NCBI GenBank assembly: GCA_964556755.1
Contig: CAZKXI010000008.1
Coordinates: 62,001-126,000 of the forward strand
DNA: 64,000 nucleotides
Reading direction: 5' to 3'
Source of the DNA: UBA4085 sp964556755
GTDB lineage: Bacteria > Acidobacteriota > Aminicenantia > Aminicenantales > UBA4085
Shown here: one piece after another, positions 32,369 to 41,901 of the stretch
Layout: each line of letters begins with the position of its first letter
Position numbering within the stretch: position 1 is the stretch's first letter
Program-made: the position numbers and the translations under genes
The notes under the pieces: generated by a model
What the model was told of the DNA's origin: nothing
What the model saw: only the letters and a program-made list of their open reading frames with translations
Databases searched by the model: none

Positions 32369-33433
32369 GTGACTATAAGGGAGCAGCTGGAAGAGGTCGA
32401 AGTCCAAACGCTCTCGCCCAAAGCCTGCCTCAGCCGAGGCGCCCACGACCGGGCTCGGCCCGAGGCGCCGCACGCCTTCCGGACGGCCTTCCAGCGCGAC
32501 CGCGACCGCATCCTCCACTCCAAGACCTTCCGCCGCTTGAAGCACAAGACCCAGGTCTTCCTCTCGCCCTACGGCGACCACTACCGGACCCGCCTGACCC
32601 ACACTCTGGAAGTCTCGGCCATCGCCCGGACCATCGCCCGAGCGCTGCGCCTGAACGAGGATCTGACCGAAGCCATCGCCCTGGGCCACGACCTCGGCCA
32701 CACGCCCTTCGGCCATGCCGGCGAGGAGACCCTGGCCAAGCTCGTTCCCGGGGGCTTCACCCATTACCGCCAGAGCCTGCGGGTCGTGGAGAAGCTGGAG
32801 TACGAGGGCAAGGGCCTCAACTTGACCTTCGAAGTCCGCGACGGCATCTTCCGCCACTCCAAGGGCCGGGGCAAGATCCTCGACCGCCGCAAGGAGGACC
32901 TGCCGGCCACCCTGGAGGGCCAGGTCGTCCGCGTCTCCGACGTCATCGGCTACGTCAACCACGACATCGACGACGCGCTGCGGGCCGGGGTTATCCGCGA
33001 GAGCGACATCCCCAAAGGCCTCGTCTCCATCCTGGGGCGCTGGCACGCCTCGCGCATCGACAAGATGGTCGGCGACGTCATCCAGGCCAGCTTGGCCTGC
33101 GGGCTGGAGCGGATCGCCATGAGCGAGCCGATCATGAAGGCCATGGTCGACCTGCGGGAGTTCCTCTACGAGCGGGTCTACTACAACGACTTCGCCCGCG
33201 TCGAGCTGCGCAAGACGGAGAAGATCATCCGCGAGCTGTTCGCCCACTTCCTGGCCCATCCCGAGGGCTGCGTCAAGGACTACCCGGCCGCCGATCCGAT
33301 CGAAGTCCGGGTCGGCGACGCCATCGCCGGAATGACCGACCGGTACGCCCTGGACCTCTACACCCGAATCTTTCTGCCGCAGGCCTGGCCGATATCGGCC
33401 CCCGGGCCTCGGGAGCAGGGAGGCGACGCATGA
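32369..33433 (+). CDS. dgt: dGTPase-like deoxynucleotide triphosphohydrolase
   Basis: 354-residue HD-domain enzyme that removes triphosphate from dGTP or related dNTPs. The HD metal-binding pattern is RTRLTHTLEVSAIARTIA ... IALGHDLGHTPFGHAGEE, and the nearby FRTAFQRDRDRILHSKTFRR block is the family's N-terminal signature. At about 350 residues it is of the short type, shorter than Escherichia coli Dgt (505). GTG start at 32369. Its stop overlaps the ATG of the next gene (33430), giving ATGA coupling to the UshA-like gene. Substrate specificity in this short clade is not always dGTP. Confidence 0.88.
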   Translation: MTIREQLEEVEVQTLSPKACLSRGAHDRARPEAPHAFRTAFQRDRDRILHSKTFRRLKHKTQVFLSPYGDHYRTRLTHTLEVSAIARTIARALRLNEDLTEAIALGHDLGHTPFGHAGEETLAKLVPGGFTHYRQSLRVVEKLEYEGKGLNLTFEVRDGIFRHSKGRGKILDRRKEDLPATLEGQVVRVSDVIGYVNHDIDDALRAGVIRESDIPKGLVSILGRWHASRIDKMVGDVIQASLACGLERIAMSEPIMKAMVDLREFLYERVYYNDFARVELRKTEKIIRELFAHFLAHPEGCVKDYPAADPIEVRVGDAIAGMTDRYALDLYTRIFLPQAWPISAPGPREQGGDA

Positions 33434-35406
33434 GATCCAAGATTCTGGCCGCGATCGCGCTGGCTCTGCTGTCGGCGTCTCTATCCCGGGCTTCGGCCGG
33501 AGCCGTCCCGACCGGCTCGGCTCAGGCGGACCGGAAGCTGGTCGTCCTCTTCACCAACGACCTGCACTCGAACGTCCTGCCCCGCAGAGTCGTGGAGCCC
33601 GACGGTAACAGGACCGAGAGGGGCGGCTTCGCCCGGCTGGCGACCTTGATCGCCCGGGAGAAGGAGGCGGCGGAGGGGGACGCTGTCGTCCTGGACGGCG
33701 GCGACTTCAGCATGGGCACGCTCTTCCATACCTTGTTCGAGACCGAGGCGGCCGAGCTTCGCCTTCTGGGGCTGATGGGCGTGGAGGCGACGACCCTGGG
33801 CAACCACGAGTTCGACTTCGGGCTCGACGGCTTGGCCCGCAGCCTGGCCGCGGCCAAGGTCAAGGCCCAAGGCCACGCTCTGCCCGCCGTCGTGGCCTCC
33901 AGCCTGGCCATCGAAGGAGAAAGCGACGTCGCCGAGGCCGGCCGAGCCGCCTTCCGGGACTTTCCCGTCCGCGACTACCTGATTCTCGAGAGAGCCGGCC
34001 TGCGGATCGGCGTCTTCAGCCTCTTCGGCGAGGATGCCGCCGATGATTCGCCCTTCGCCGGGCCGGTGGCGTTCCGGGACGCCGCCATCGAGGCCAAGCG
34101 CGTGGTCGACCTCCTGCGGAACAAGGAGAAGGCCGACCTGGTGATCGGGCTGTCCCACGTCGGGACCAAGCCCGATCCCGCCGACAGCGAAGACGAGATT
34201 ATCGCGAAGACCGTGCCGGGGATCGACGTGCTGATCAGCGCTCACGCCCACGCCGCATTCGAAGAGCCCCGCATCGCGGGCCGGACGATCCTGGTCTCCA
34301 CCGGCTGGGGCGGCGATGTCCTCGGCCGCCTGGAATTATCCGTGGGCCCGACCGGCGGCGTCAGAACGTCCTCCTATGCCCTTCTGCCCGTCACCGCCGA
34401 GATCCCGTCCGATCCCGAAGTGGCCCGGGCGGCCGGCGAATTCAAGTCGCTCGTCGAGGCCGTCGTCCTGGCGGATTTCCCCGGCGGCTTCGGTCAGGTC
34501 TTGGCCGAAAGCCCCTTCGACCTGGACACCCCCGAGGCCATGGAGGCCAGCGGCCTGGAAGCCGGCATGGGCAACCTCCTGGCCGACGCCCTGCGCGAGG
34601 CCGTCCGCCGGGCCGAAGGCCCCGCTTACCGGCACGTGGCCGCGGTGATCGTCCCCGTCGGCATCGTCCGGGGGACTTTCCTGGCCGGACCGATCACGGT
34701 GGAAGACGTCTTCCGCGTCTTCTCCCTCGGCGCAGGCCGGGACGGTCGGCCCGGCTACCCGCTCCTCTCGATGCGGCTTTACGGCCGTGAGCTGCGGCAC
34801 CTGGTCGAAGTGCAGGCCTCGGTCGTGCCGATGAAGTCCGACGCGGCGCTGCAGTTCTCCGGTCTGCGCTTCCACTACAACCCGCACCGCTTGGCCTTCG
34901 ATCGGGTGACGGACGCTCAAATCCTCCAGGAGGACGGGTCCTACGCTCCGCTCGAGGCCAAGCGGCTCTACCGCATCGTGGTCGACTCCTATACCGGCGG
35001 CATGGTCGATTACGTCTCCAAGGCTTCCTACGGTCTGCTCAAGATGCAGGCCCGGGACGCCGCCGGAAAGCCCCTGGCCGACCAGTTCGAGGGCGCCGTG
35101 GACGCCGATGCCGCGGTCCCCGGCCTGCAGGAGCTTAAGGCCTGGAAAGCCCTGGCCGGCGTCATCCGCGAATTTCCCGACACGGACGGCGACGCGATCC
35201 CCGATGTCCCGGCGCGATACGGGCGCCCGGAAGGACGATTCGGTCCGGTCCCTTCCCGCAGCCTGATCCGCCTGATCGTCGGCGGAGGCGGATTGACCTA
35301 CTTCGTGCTGGCCGCCGCCGTCCTTATCCTGGCGCTCCTCGTTCTCCTGGTCCGAGCCATCGTCCGCGGCTGCCGCCGCCGGCGGGCCCGCCGGGCTTCC
35401 CGCTGA
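33430..35406 (+). CDS. UshA-like 5'-nucleotidase/phosphoesterase, membrane-anchored
   Basis: 658-residue exported enzyme. A signal peptide (KILAAIALALLSASLSRASA) leads to the calcineurin-like metallophosphatase domain (VVLFTNDLHSNVLP, VLDGGDFSMGTLF, TLGNHEFDFGLDG, LVIGLSHVGTKPD, ISAHAHAAFEEP). The 5'-nucleotidase C-terminal domain (GMGNLLADALREAV, IVPVGIVRGTF, FRVFSLGAGRDG) follows, and then a C-terminal transmembrane helix at about 620-650 with an Arg-rich end. It should hydrolyse periplasmic nucleotides. Overlap with dgt suggests a joint nucleotide theme: intracellular dNTP cleavage and extracytoplasmic salvage. Confidence 0.88.
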   Translation: MRSKILAAIALALLSASLSRASAGAVPTGSAQADRKLVVLFTNDLHSNVLPRRVVEPDGNRTERGGFARLATLIAREKEAAEGDAVVLDGGDFSMGTLFHTLFETEAAELRLLGLMGVEATTLGNHEFDFGLDGLARSLAAAKVKAQGHALPAVVASSLAIEGESDVAEAGRAAFRDFPVRDYLILERAGLRIGVFSLFGEDAADDSPFAGPVAFRDAAIEAKRVVDLLRNKEKADLVIGLSHVGTKPDPADSEDEIIAKTVPGIDVLISAHAHAAFEEPRIAGRTILVSTGWGGDVLGRLELSVGPTGGVRTSSYALLPVTAEIPSDPEVARAAGEFKSLVEAVVLADFPGGFGQVLAESPFDLDTPEAMEASGLEAGMGNLLADALREAVRRAEGPAYRHVAAVIVPVGIVRGTFLAGPITVEDVFRVFSLGAGRDGRPGYPLLSMRLYGRELRHLVEVQASVVPMKSDAALQFSGLRFHYNPHRLAFDRVTDAQILQEDGSYAPLEAKRLYRIVVDSYTGGMVDYVSKASYGLLKMQARDAAGKPLADQFEGAVDADAAVPGLQELKAWKALAGVIREFPDTDGDAIPDVPARYGRPEGRFGPVPSRSLIRLIVGGGGLTYFVLAAAVLILALLVLLVRAIVRGCRRRRARRASR

Positions 35407-35437
35407 TCCGGTTTGACCTTCCGACTTCGCGAGGTGG

Positions 35438-38400
35438 ATGATGTTCGCACCGATCCGTTCCCCGTTTCTCCTCCGGGCCGCCGCGTTCGCGGGGCTTGTC
35501 GCGTTCGCCGCCGCGCTCCTCCCGGCTCAATCCGCCTCAGGAGCGGCCCCGGTCTCGGGCGCCCGCGCTTGGGAAGAAAGCTTGGTGCTCCCGACTTACG
35601 GGGTCGGAGAGCCCGAGACATACCCCATCTTCTACTCCGGCCGGGCCTATCAAGGCGCCATGGGGCCCGTCTATCCTTACGCCTTCCTCGATCAGCTGTC
35701 CGGCGTCAAGCGGGACAAGGCCTATAAGGCCGTCTATCTGGAGAACGAGCTTGTCCGGGTCTGCATCCTGCCCGAGCTGGGCGGGCGCATCTTCTACGCG
35801 ATCGACAAGACCAACGGCTATGACTTCATCTATCGCCAGCACGTGATCAAGCCGGCCCTGATCGGCATGCTGGGGGCCTGGATCTCCGGCGGCGTGGAGT
35901 GGAACGTGCCCCACCACCACCGGGCCACGACCTTCATGCCGGTGGACCATCTCCTGGTCCAAGCGGCCGACGGCAGCGCCACGGTCTGGGTCGGCGAGAT
36001 CGAGAGGCGCCACCGGACCAAGTGGCGGGTGGGCCTGACCCTGCGCCCGGGATCCTCGGCCCTGGAGGTCGATCTGCGGACCTTCAATCGCTCGGGCCTG
36101 CCCCAGTCCATGCTCTTCTTCGCCAACGCCGCGATCCACGCCGCCCCGGATTATCAGGTCTTCTTTCCGCCGGATACTGCGCTGGCCACCTTCCACGGCA
36201 AGAACCAATTCTCGCGCTGGCCGGTCTCGACCGAGCTGTTCAACGGCCAGGACTACCGGGCCGGGATTGACGTCAGCCGGCTGAAGGCCCACGCCCGTCC
36301 GACCTCCTTTTTCGCCTTCGACGGGGCGGGCGACTTCCTGGCGGGGTACGACCATGCCCGGCAGGCCGGCGTCTGCTTCGTGGCCGACCACAATCAGGTC
36401 CCCGGCAAGAAGCTCTGGACCTGGGGCACGGGCGCCGAGGGCGCCTTGTGGGAGCGGCTGCTGACCGACGAGGACGGCCCTTACGCCGAGCTGATGTTCG
36501 GCGCCTGGTCCGACAACCAGCCGGACTACAGTTGGACGCGTCCTTACGAGGCACGGGCCGTCAAGCAGTTCTGGTACCCCTTGCGCGGGGTGGGCGGAGT
36601 CAAAGCGGCGACGGCCGCGGCGGCTTGCGACCTGACCCTGGAAGGCGGGAAGGCCCGCTTTGCCTTCAACACCACCCGCGAGATCCGCGATGCCCGGGCG
36701 GTCCTCTCGGCCGGGATCGTGACCCTGCATGAGGAGACGATCTCCCTCGGTCCGGGGCAGCCGTTCGCCAAGGAGATCCCCTGGTTCGCGGACGCGCCGG
36801 GAGGGGAGCGGCCGACCCTGTCGCTTTGGACCGCGGACGGGCGGCTCCTCGTCCGATACACCCCGAACGCCCCGGCTAAGCCGGCTCTGCCGCCGGCCGT
36901 CACGCCGCCGCCGGCGCCCAAGGACGTCCCGACCGTGGAGGAGCTCTATCTGAACGGCCTGAGACTGGAGCAGTTCCACAGTCCCGCGCTCTCGCCCCGG
37001 CCCTACTACGAGGAAGCCCTCCGCCGCGATCCCGGGGATTACCGGACCAACACGGCCCTCGGCATTCTCGATCTCAAGCGGGGGCTCTACGCCTCGGCTG
37101 AAGCCAGGCTGGCCAAAGCCGTGGAGAGGGCGACGCGCCACTACACCCGGCCCAAGGACGGCGAGGCGCTCTTCTACCTGGGGCTGGCCCGCCGCGCCCT
37201 GGGCCGGACGATCGAGGCCGAGGATGCCTTGCAGAGGGCGGCTTGGGACGAGGCCTGGACCGGGGCCGCCTTCATCGAGCTGGCGTCGATGGCGTCGCGC
37301 GAGGGAGACTTCGCGGCGGCGCTGGAACGGCTGGACCGGGCCTTGGCCAAGAACGCCCGCAGCCCGGAGGCGGCGGCTTTGATGGCCGCGATGCTCCGCA
37401 AGGTCGGGGCATGGGACAAGGCCAAGGCCGCGGCCCAGGAAGCCCTGGCCCTGGATCCCCTCGACTTTTGGGGCTGGAACGAGACGGCGCTGATCCGCTC
37501 CGCGGCGAATCCCGAGGAGGGACGGGCCGTTCGGGCCAGGCTGAAGTCGCTGATGCGGGATGAGGCCGCCAATTACCTCGAGTTGGCCTCGGATTACGCC
37601 CGCTGCGGGCTGTGGGACGAGGCGGCGGAAGTCCTGCGCCGGCTTCTCGAGGCCAAGCCCCGGGTCGGCGGCGAGACGGCCCTGGTCCGTTACATGCTGG
37701 CCTGGGTTCTCGACCATCAGGGAGACAAGACCGGGGCCGCGGCCCTTCTGAAAGCCGCGGCGGACGAGCCGGTAGATTACGGCTTTCCCTTCCAGCTCGA
37801 GTTCATCGACATCCTGGGCTGGGCCCGTGCCGTCAACCCTAAGGACGCTCGCGCGCCTTTCTACCTGGGCAACCTGCTCTTCGACATCCAGCCGGAGGCC
37901 GCCCTGGCGGCTTGGGAAGAAGCGGTCGCCCTGGATCCCAAGCTGGCCGTCGCCCGGCGCAACCTCGGGCTGGCCGCGGCCCGGGTGGGGAACGATCTGC
38001 CGCGGGCCGTCCGCGAATACGAGGCGGCCGCGGCCCTGGCGCCATCCGATTCCAGGCTTTACGAGGAGCTCGACAGGCTCTACGAGGCGGCCGGAAAGCC
38101 TGCGGCCCAGCGGCTGGCTTTTCTGGAGAGCAACCACAAGGCCGTGGCTTCCCGCGACGACGCCCTGACGCGGGAGATCAGGCTCCTTGTCCAAGTGGGC
38201 CGGTACGACAAGGCCCTCAGCCTTCTGGAGAGCCGCCGCTTCCATGTCTGGGAGGGGGGAGGAGAGATCCACGGCATCTTCGTCGAAGCCCATCTCCTGC
38301 GCGGGGAGGAGAAGCTGGCGTCCGGCAGGCCGGGGCCCGCTTTGGCGGATTTCCAGGCTTCCTTGGCTTACCCGGAGAACTTGGAGGTCGCGCCTCCCGC

Positions 38401-38830
38401 GGGCGGCGGCGGCTCCGCCCGGGCCTTTCACTTGATCGGCCTGGCCTGCGAGGCTCTCTCCGACGCGCCCGGGGCCTTCGCCTCCTTCGAGAAGGCGGCC
38501 TCGATGCGTCCCGGGTATTCGGAATCGGCCTACCATGCCGCGGCGGCCCTGGTCAAGCTGGGGCGGAGCGCCGAGGCGCGGCGGGTCCTCCAGGCGCTGG
38601 CCGAGGCGGCCGGGGAGAGGCTGAAGACGGCTCCGGCCATGGACTTCTTCGAGAAGTTCGGCGAGCGCCGCTCCGCGGCCGCCGAGAGCGGCCAAGCCCA
38701 TTACCTTCTCGGCCTGGCCAAGCTTGGGCTGGGCGATAGGGGCGGGGCCGCCGAGCAATTCAAGGCCGCTCTGACCGCCGACCCCAACCATGCCGCCGCG
38801 GCTCGGCGGCTGCGCGGCGCCGGCTTCTGA
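35438..38830 (+). CDS. Large secreted DUF5107-TPR protein
   Basis: 1130-residue exported protein with a signal peptide (residues 1-35, FAGLVAFAAALLPAQSASG). Residues about 40-470 form a DUF5107 beta-sandwich related to sugar mutarotase folds (AVYLENELVRVCILPELGGR, SGGVEWNVPHHHRATTFMPV, GAWSDNQPDYSWTRPYEARA). The remaining 600 residues are mostly TPR-type helical repeats (DPGDYRTNTALGILDLKRGL, HYLLGLAKLGLGDRGGAAEQ). DUF5107-TPR proteins occur in polysaccharide-using bacteria and are thought to act on or bind carbohydrate; activity here is unproven. The start could be ATG 35438 or 35441. GAGGTGG supplies the ribosome-binding site. Confidence 0.83.
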   Translation: MMFAPIRSPFLLRAAAFAGLVAFAAALLPAQSASGAAPVSGARAWEESLVLPTYGVGEPETYPIFYSGRAYQGAMGPVYPYAFLDQLSGVKRDKAYKAVYLENELVRVCILPELGGRIFYAIDKTNGYDFIYRQHVIKPALIGMLGAWISGGVEWNVPHHHRATTFMPVDHLLVQAADGSATVWVGEIERRHRTKWRVGLTLRPGSSALEVDLRTFNRSGLPQSMLFFANAAIHAAPDYQVFFPPDTALATFHGKNQFSRWPVSTELFNGQDYRAGIDVSRLKAHARPTSFFAFDGAGDFLAGYDHARQAGVCFVADHNQVPGKKLWTWGTGAEGALWERLLTDEDGPYAELMFGAWSDNQPDYSWTRPYEARAVKQFWYPLRGVGGVKAATAAAACDLTLEGGKARFAFNTTREIRDARAVLSAGIVTLHEETISLGPGQPFAKEIPWFADAPGGERPTLSLWTADGRLLVRYTPNAPAKPALPPAVTPPPAPKDVPTVEELYLNGLRLEQFHSPALSPRPYYEEALRRDPGDYRTNTALGILDLKRGLYASAEARLAKAVERATRHYTRPKDGEALFYLGLARRALGRTIEAEDALQRAAWDEAWTGAAFIELASMASREGDFAAALERLDRALAKNARSPEAAALMAAMLRKVGAWDKAKAAAQEALALDPLDFWGWNETALIRSAANPEEGRAVRARLKSLMRDEAANYLELASDYARCGLWDEAAEVLRRLLEAKPRVGGETALVRYMLAWVLDHQGDKTGAAALLKAAADEPVDYGFPFQLEFIDILGWARAVNPKDARAPFYLGNLLFDIQPEAALAAWEEAVALDPKLAVARRNLGLAAARVGNDLPRAVREYEAAAALAPSDSRLYEELDRLYEAAGKPAAQRLAFLESNHKAVASRDDALTREIRLLVQVGRYDKALSLLESRRFHVWEGGGEIHGIFVEAHLLRGEEKLASGRPGPALADFQASLAYPENLEVAPPAGGGGSARAFHLIGLACEALSDAPGAFASFEKAASMRPGYSESAYHAAAALVKLGRSAEARRVLQALAEAAGERLKTAPAMDFFEKFGERRSAAAESGQAHYLLGLAKLGLGDRGGAAEQFKAALTADPNHAAAARRLRGAGF

Positions 38831-38927
38831 CTTCGGGGGGAGGCGTGGCGTCCCTTGCGGAGCCTGCTCCGCCGGCTTGCCAGGCCGCTTTCGATGCCTT
38901 ATCATGGCGGCAAAGAGAGTATCCGCC

Positions 38928-39353
38928 ATGAAGAAAGCCGCCCTGTCCCTCCTGATCGCCCTTCTCCTCGCCGGGAGCTTCGCATCCGCTCAGCGGCCCC
39001 GGGCCGGCGAGCAGATCCTCTTTCTCAAGAGCGGCGAGACCGTGGTCGGCGGCATCGTCGACTTCAGCGCCCCGCGCATGTCCCTGTCCCTGGCCGACGG
39101 GACCGAGATCGCGCTGCGCGACCTGTGGATGGTCAACTTCGTCAACGAGGACTGGGACTTCCCCCAAGAGCGCAACCTCATCGAGACCGGCGATCACTAC
39201 CTCTTCCTCAAGAGCGGCGACGTGGCCTCCGGTCGCATCGTGACTTTGGGCGGGGATCCGAGGGCCTTCGAGTTCGAGACCGGCGAGCGCTTCGCCCTCA
39301 GTCAGATTCGGCGCGTCTATTTCGCCCGGACGGTGCCGCGGGGCCTGCGCTGA
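38928..39353 (+). CDS. Small secreted protein with internal duplication
   Basis: 141-residue protein with a signal peptide (ALSLLIALLLAGSFASAQ). The rest is two copies of one roughly 42-residue unit: ILFLKSGETVVGGIVDF ... LRDLWMVNF at about 30-70 and YLFLKSGDVASGRIVTL ... LSQIRRVYF at about 91-132. Each unit looks like a small beta barrel of SH3/Sm type, a common fold in short bacterial envelope proteins. ATG 38928 starts the signal. Transketolase follows in the same direction from its own promoter. No family name recognised. Confidence 0.65.
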   Translation: MKKAALSLLIALLLAGSFASAQRPRAGEQILFLKSGETVVGGIVDFSAPRMSLSLADGTEIALRDLWMVNFVNEDWDFPQERNLIETGDHYLFLKSGDVASGRIVTLGGDPRAFEFETGERFALSQIRRVYFARTVPRGLR

Positions 39354-39369
39354 TCTCCCGCCTCGACGA

Positions 39370-39398
39370 TTGTCGGCCGCCCGGCAAACCACTATAAT
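39370..39398 (+). promoter_or_regulatory. Transketolase promoter
   Basis: TTGTCG at 39370-39375 and TATAAT at 39393-39398 are separated by exactly 17 bases, 36 bases before the transketolase ATG. A GGAGGA ribosome-binding site (39422-39427) follows. Confidence 0.75.
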
Positions 39399-39434
39399 GG
39401 CCCCTTTCGCATCGCGCTCCCAGGAGGACGCCCC

Positions 39435-41270
39435 ATGACTCCGACCCTGTCCAACGACGCCTTGGCCGGCATCGCCAAGCGGCTGCGGGCCCATTCTCTT
39501 CGCATGACCACAGCGGCCGGCTCCGGCCACCCGACCACCTGCCTGTCGATGGCCGAGATCGCCGCCGTGCTCTTCTTCCAGGCTATGCGCTGGAATCCGC
39601 GCGACGCCGAGGACTGGGGCAACGACGAGCTGGTCCTGTCCAAGGGCCACGCGGCCCCGATCCTGTGGGCCGCCTACGCCGAGGCCGGCGTCATCCCGAC
39701 CTCCTCGCTCTCCGACCTGCGCAAGATCGGCAGCGAGCTGGAAGGCCACCCCACGCCCCGCATGAAGTGGATCAAGGCGGCCACCGGCTCTCTGGGCCAG
39801 GGCTTGTCGGTCGGCGTCGGCATGGCCGCCGCCCAGCGGCTGGGCGGATCGCCGGCCCGGGTCTTCGTCGTCATGGGCGACGGCGAGTGCGCCGAGGGCT
39901 CGGTCTGGGAGGCGGCCAACGCCGCGGCCCGGATGAAGCTGGACAACCTCTGCGCCATCGTCGACGTCAACCGCCTCGGCCAGTCCGATCCGACCATGCA
40001 CGAGCACGGGGTGGCCGTCTACGCCCGCAAGTTCGAGGCCTTCGGCTGGACGGCCGTGGTCATCGACGGGCACGATGTCGACTCGGTCTCGAAGGCGCTG
40101 GCCTCGGCCGGCCGCACCGGCGGACCGCTGGCCGTCATCGCCAAGACGATCAAGGGCAAGGGCGTCTCCTTCCTCGAGGACCGCAACGGCTGGCACGGCA
40201 AGCCCCTCAAGGCCGAGGAGCTGGACAAGGCCCTGGCCGAGCTCGGTCCTCTGCCCGAGGGCGACGCGGCCGCGCTGATCACGCCGCCGCCGGCCGCGAC
40301 CCGCCCGGAGCCCGGCGTCCGCTTCGACTTCCCCCGCACGCCCTACGCCGAGAAGACGGCGACCCGCCTGGCCTACGGCAAGGCTCTCGCCGCGCTGGGC
40401 GCGGTCAACGATTCCGTCGTGGCCATCGACGGCGACGTCAAGAACTCCACTTACGCCGATAAGTTCTTTGAAGCCTTCCCGGCCCGCGCCTTCCAGTCCT
40501 ATATCGCCGAGCAGAACATGATCGGGATGGGCATGGGCTTCGCGGCCAAGGGCTTCATTCCCTTCATGGCCACCTTCGCCGCCTTCCTCAGCCGGGCCCA
40601 CGACCAGATCCGCATGGCCGGCTACTCGTGGTCCAACATCAAGGTCTGCGGGTCGCACGTCGGCGTCAGCATCGGCGAGGACGGCGCGTCGCAGATGGGC
40701 CTGGAGGACATCGCCCTGTTCCGCTCGGTCCCCGAGTGCGTCGTGCTCTACCCGGGCGACGCCGTCTCGACCGAGGCCTGCGTCGAAGCCGCCGCCCGCC
40801 ACAAGGGCCTCGTCTACATCCGGACGACCCGGCCTGCCACGGCTGTCCTCTACGGGCCGGGCGAGGCCTTCCCCGTCGGAGGCTCCAAGATCGTCCGCCG
40901 ATCCGAGAAGGACGCCGTTACGGTCATCGCCGCCGGGATCACCCTGCATGAGGCCCTCAAGGCGGCCGCCGAGCTGGAGAAAGAAGGCCTGGCCATCCGG
41001 GTGCTGGACGCCTATTCCGTCCAGCCCCTTGACGCGCATGGCATCGCGGCCTCCGTCGCCGAGACCGGGAGCCGGGCCGTGGTCGTCGAGGATCACTACG
41101 CCGCCGGCGGGCTGGGCGAAGCCGTCGCCGACGCCTTGGCCGGCCGGGCCCGGCTGCTCCACCTCTGCGTCCGCGACCTGCCCCGGTCCGGCAAGCCCGA
41201 AGAGCTATTGGAGCGGCACGGAATCGGGGCCAAGGCCATCGCCGCCGCCGTCCGCGAGCTCGTGGCATAA
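39435..41270 (+). CDS. tkt: Transketolase
   Basis: 611-residue thiamine-diphosphate enzyme of the non-oxidative pentose phosphate pathway. TPP/metal motif is GDGECAEGSVWEAANAAARM (about 154-173, the GDG...N pattern), with SGHPTTCLSMAEI at the N-terminus and SKGHAAPILW. The pyrimidine-binding domain includes IAEQNMIGMGMGFAAKGFIP. The C-terminal domain has VRVLDAYSVQPLDA-like features and GGLGEAVADAL. Its length resembles animal-type transketolases (about 620) more than Escherichia coli TktA (663). A terminator-like hairpin lies directly after the stop. Confidence 0.92.
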   Translation: MTPTLSNDALAGIAKRLRAHSLRMTTAAGSGHPTTCLSMAEIAAVLFFQAMRWNPRDAEDWGNDELVLSKGHAAPILWAAYAEAGVIPTSSLSDLRKIGSELEGHPTPRMKWIKAATGSLGQGLSVGVGMAAAQRLGGSPARVFVVMGDGECAEGSVWEAANAAARMKLDNLCAIVDVNRLGQSDPTMHEHGVAVYARKFEAFGWTAVVIDGHDVDSVSKALASAGRTGGPLAVIAKTIKGKGVSFLEDRNGWHGKPLKAEELDKALAELGPLPEGDAAALITPPPAATRPEPGVRFDFPRTPYAEKTATRLAYGKALAALGAVNDSVVAIDGDVKNSTYADKFFEAFPARAFQSYIAEQNMIGMGMGFAAKGFIPFMATFAAFLSRAHDQIRMAGYSWSNIKVCGSHVGVSIGEDGASQMGLEDIALFRSVPECVVLYPGDAVSTEACVEAAARHKGLVYIRTTRPATAVLYGPGEAFPVGGSKIVRRSEKDAVTVIAAGITLHEALKAAAELEKEGLAIRVLDAYSVQPLDAHGIAASVAETGSRAVVVEDHYAAGGLGEAVADALAGRARLLHLCVRDLPRSGKPEELLERHGIGAKAIAAAVRELVA

Positions 41271-41271
41271 A

Positions 41272-41302
41272 AAAGCCCCGCCCCCGAGAGGGGACGGGGC
41301 TT
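41272..41302 (-). terminator. Rho-independent terminator of the minus-strand barrel gene
   Basis: A strong stem aagccccg(c)cccc / gggg(a)cggggctt with the loop GAGA spans 41272-41302. On the minus strand it is followed by a T run (the A run at 41268-41274), which is the normal terminator form for the gene ending at 41321. On the plus strand the hairpin lacks a good T run but may still help separate transketolase from the convergent gene. Confidence 0.8.
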
Positions 41303-41320
41303 AGGGAATCGCCGCGGGCT

Positions 41321-41887
41321 TTAGAACTTGTAGCCGACGCCGGCCCCCAGCCGGAATCCGCCCAGCTTGATCTTGACGTCCTCCTCCGTCCTGTCGGAGG
41401 CGATCAGGTACCCGAGCCCGGCCTGGAGGCCGATCTGGTCCGTCAGGCTGTAGCAGACGACTCCATCCAAGCGAAGACCGATGGCCGATCCCGTGACTTC
41501 GACGTCCATGGCCTCTTCCTTATAGAGGCCCAGGAACAGGCCCGCTCCGGCCTTGTAGCTGAGCTTGCCGGTCAGCGGGCCACGGATGCCGCCGCCAAGC
41601 GAGAGGATATGCTGGGTCGAGGACGCTTCGGCTTCGAGGACGGGCGTCGTCCCGGAGGCGGACAGGAGCCCGTAGGCAGCGTAGAGGAAGAGGCCTTTCC
41701 CGAGAGAATAGGCCACCCGGATCTCGGGAATGAAGCGGGCCGAGCCGTATGTATCGCGATACCCGGCGTCGGAAGGGAAGAGGATGTTGCCGGTCAGGGC
41801 GGCCGAGAGCCTGGATCCGCCGTCCTGGGCCGCGGCTCCGCCGGCCAGGAGAAGGACCAGAGCGAGGAGAGAGAGGGCTTTCTTCAT
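41321..41887 (-). CDS. Small outer-membrane beta-barrel protein
   Basis: 188-residue protein with signal peptide MKKALSLLALVLLLAGGAAA. ATG 41887 is preceded by GAGGAGAACAAG and is preferred to in-frame ATG 41905. The mature part alternates Gly/aromatic/charged strands of barrel type (IRVAYSLGKGLFLYAAYGLL, KLSYKAGAGLFLGLYKEEAM, IGLQAGLGYLIASDRT) and ends FRLGAGVGYKF with a terminal Phe. This looks like an 8-stranded OmpA/OmpW-like or porin-like barrel, although a specific family is not clear. It follows the surface protein gene by 14 bases on the same strand. Confidence 0.75.
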   Translation of the reverse strand: MKKALSLLALVLLLAGGAAAQDGGSRLSAALTGNILFPSDAGYRDTYGSARFIPEIRVAYSLGKGLFLYAAYGLLSASGTTPVLEAEASSTQHILSLGGGIRGPLTGKLSYKAGAGLFLGLYKEEAMDVEVTGSAIGLRLDGVVCYSLTDQIGLQAGLGYLIASDRTEEDVKIKLGGFRLGAGVGYKF

Positions 41888-41901
41888 GGCTTGTTCTCCT
41901 C

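Noticed and set aside
35537..38929. 1130-codon minus-strand open frame
   Set aside because: Lies opposite the DUF5107-TPR gene, whose plus-strand translation has a signal peptide and recognisable repeats.
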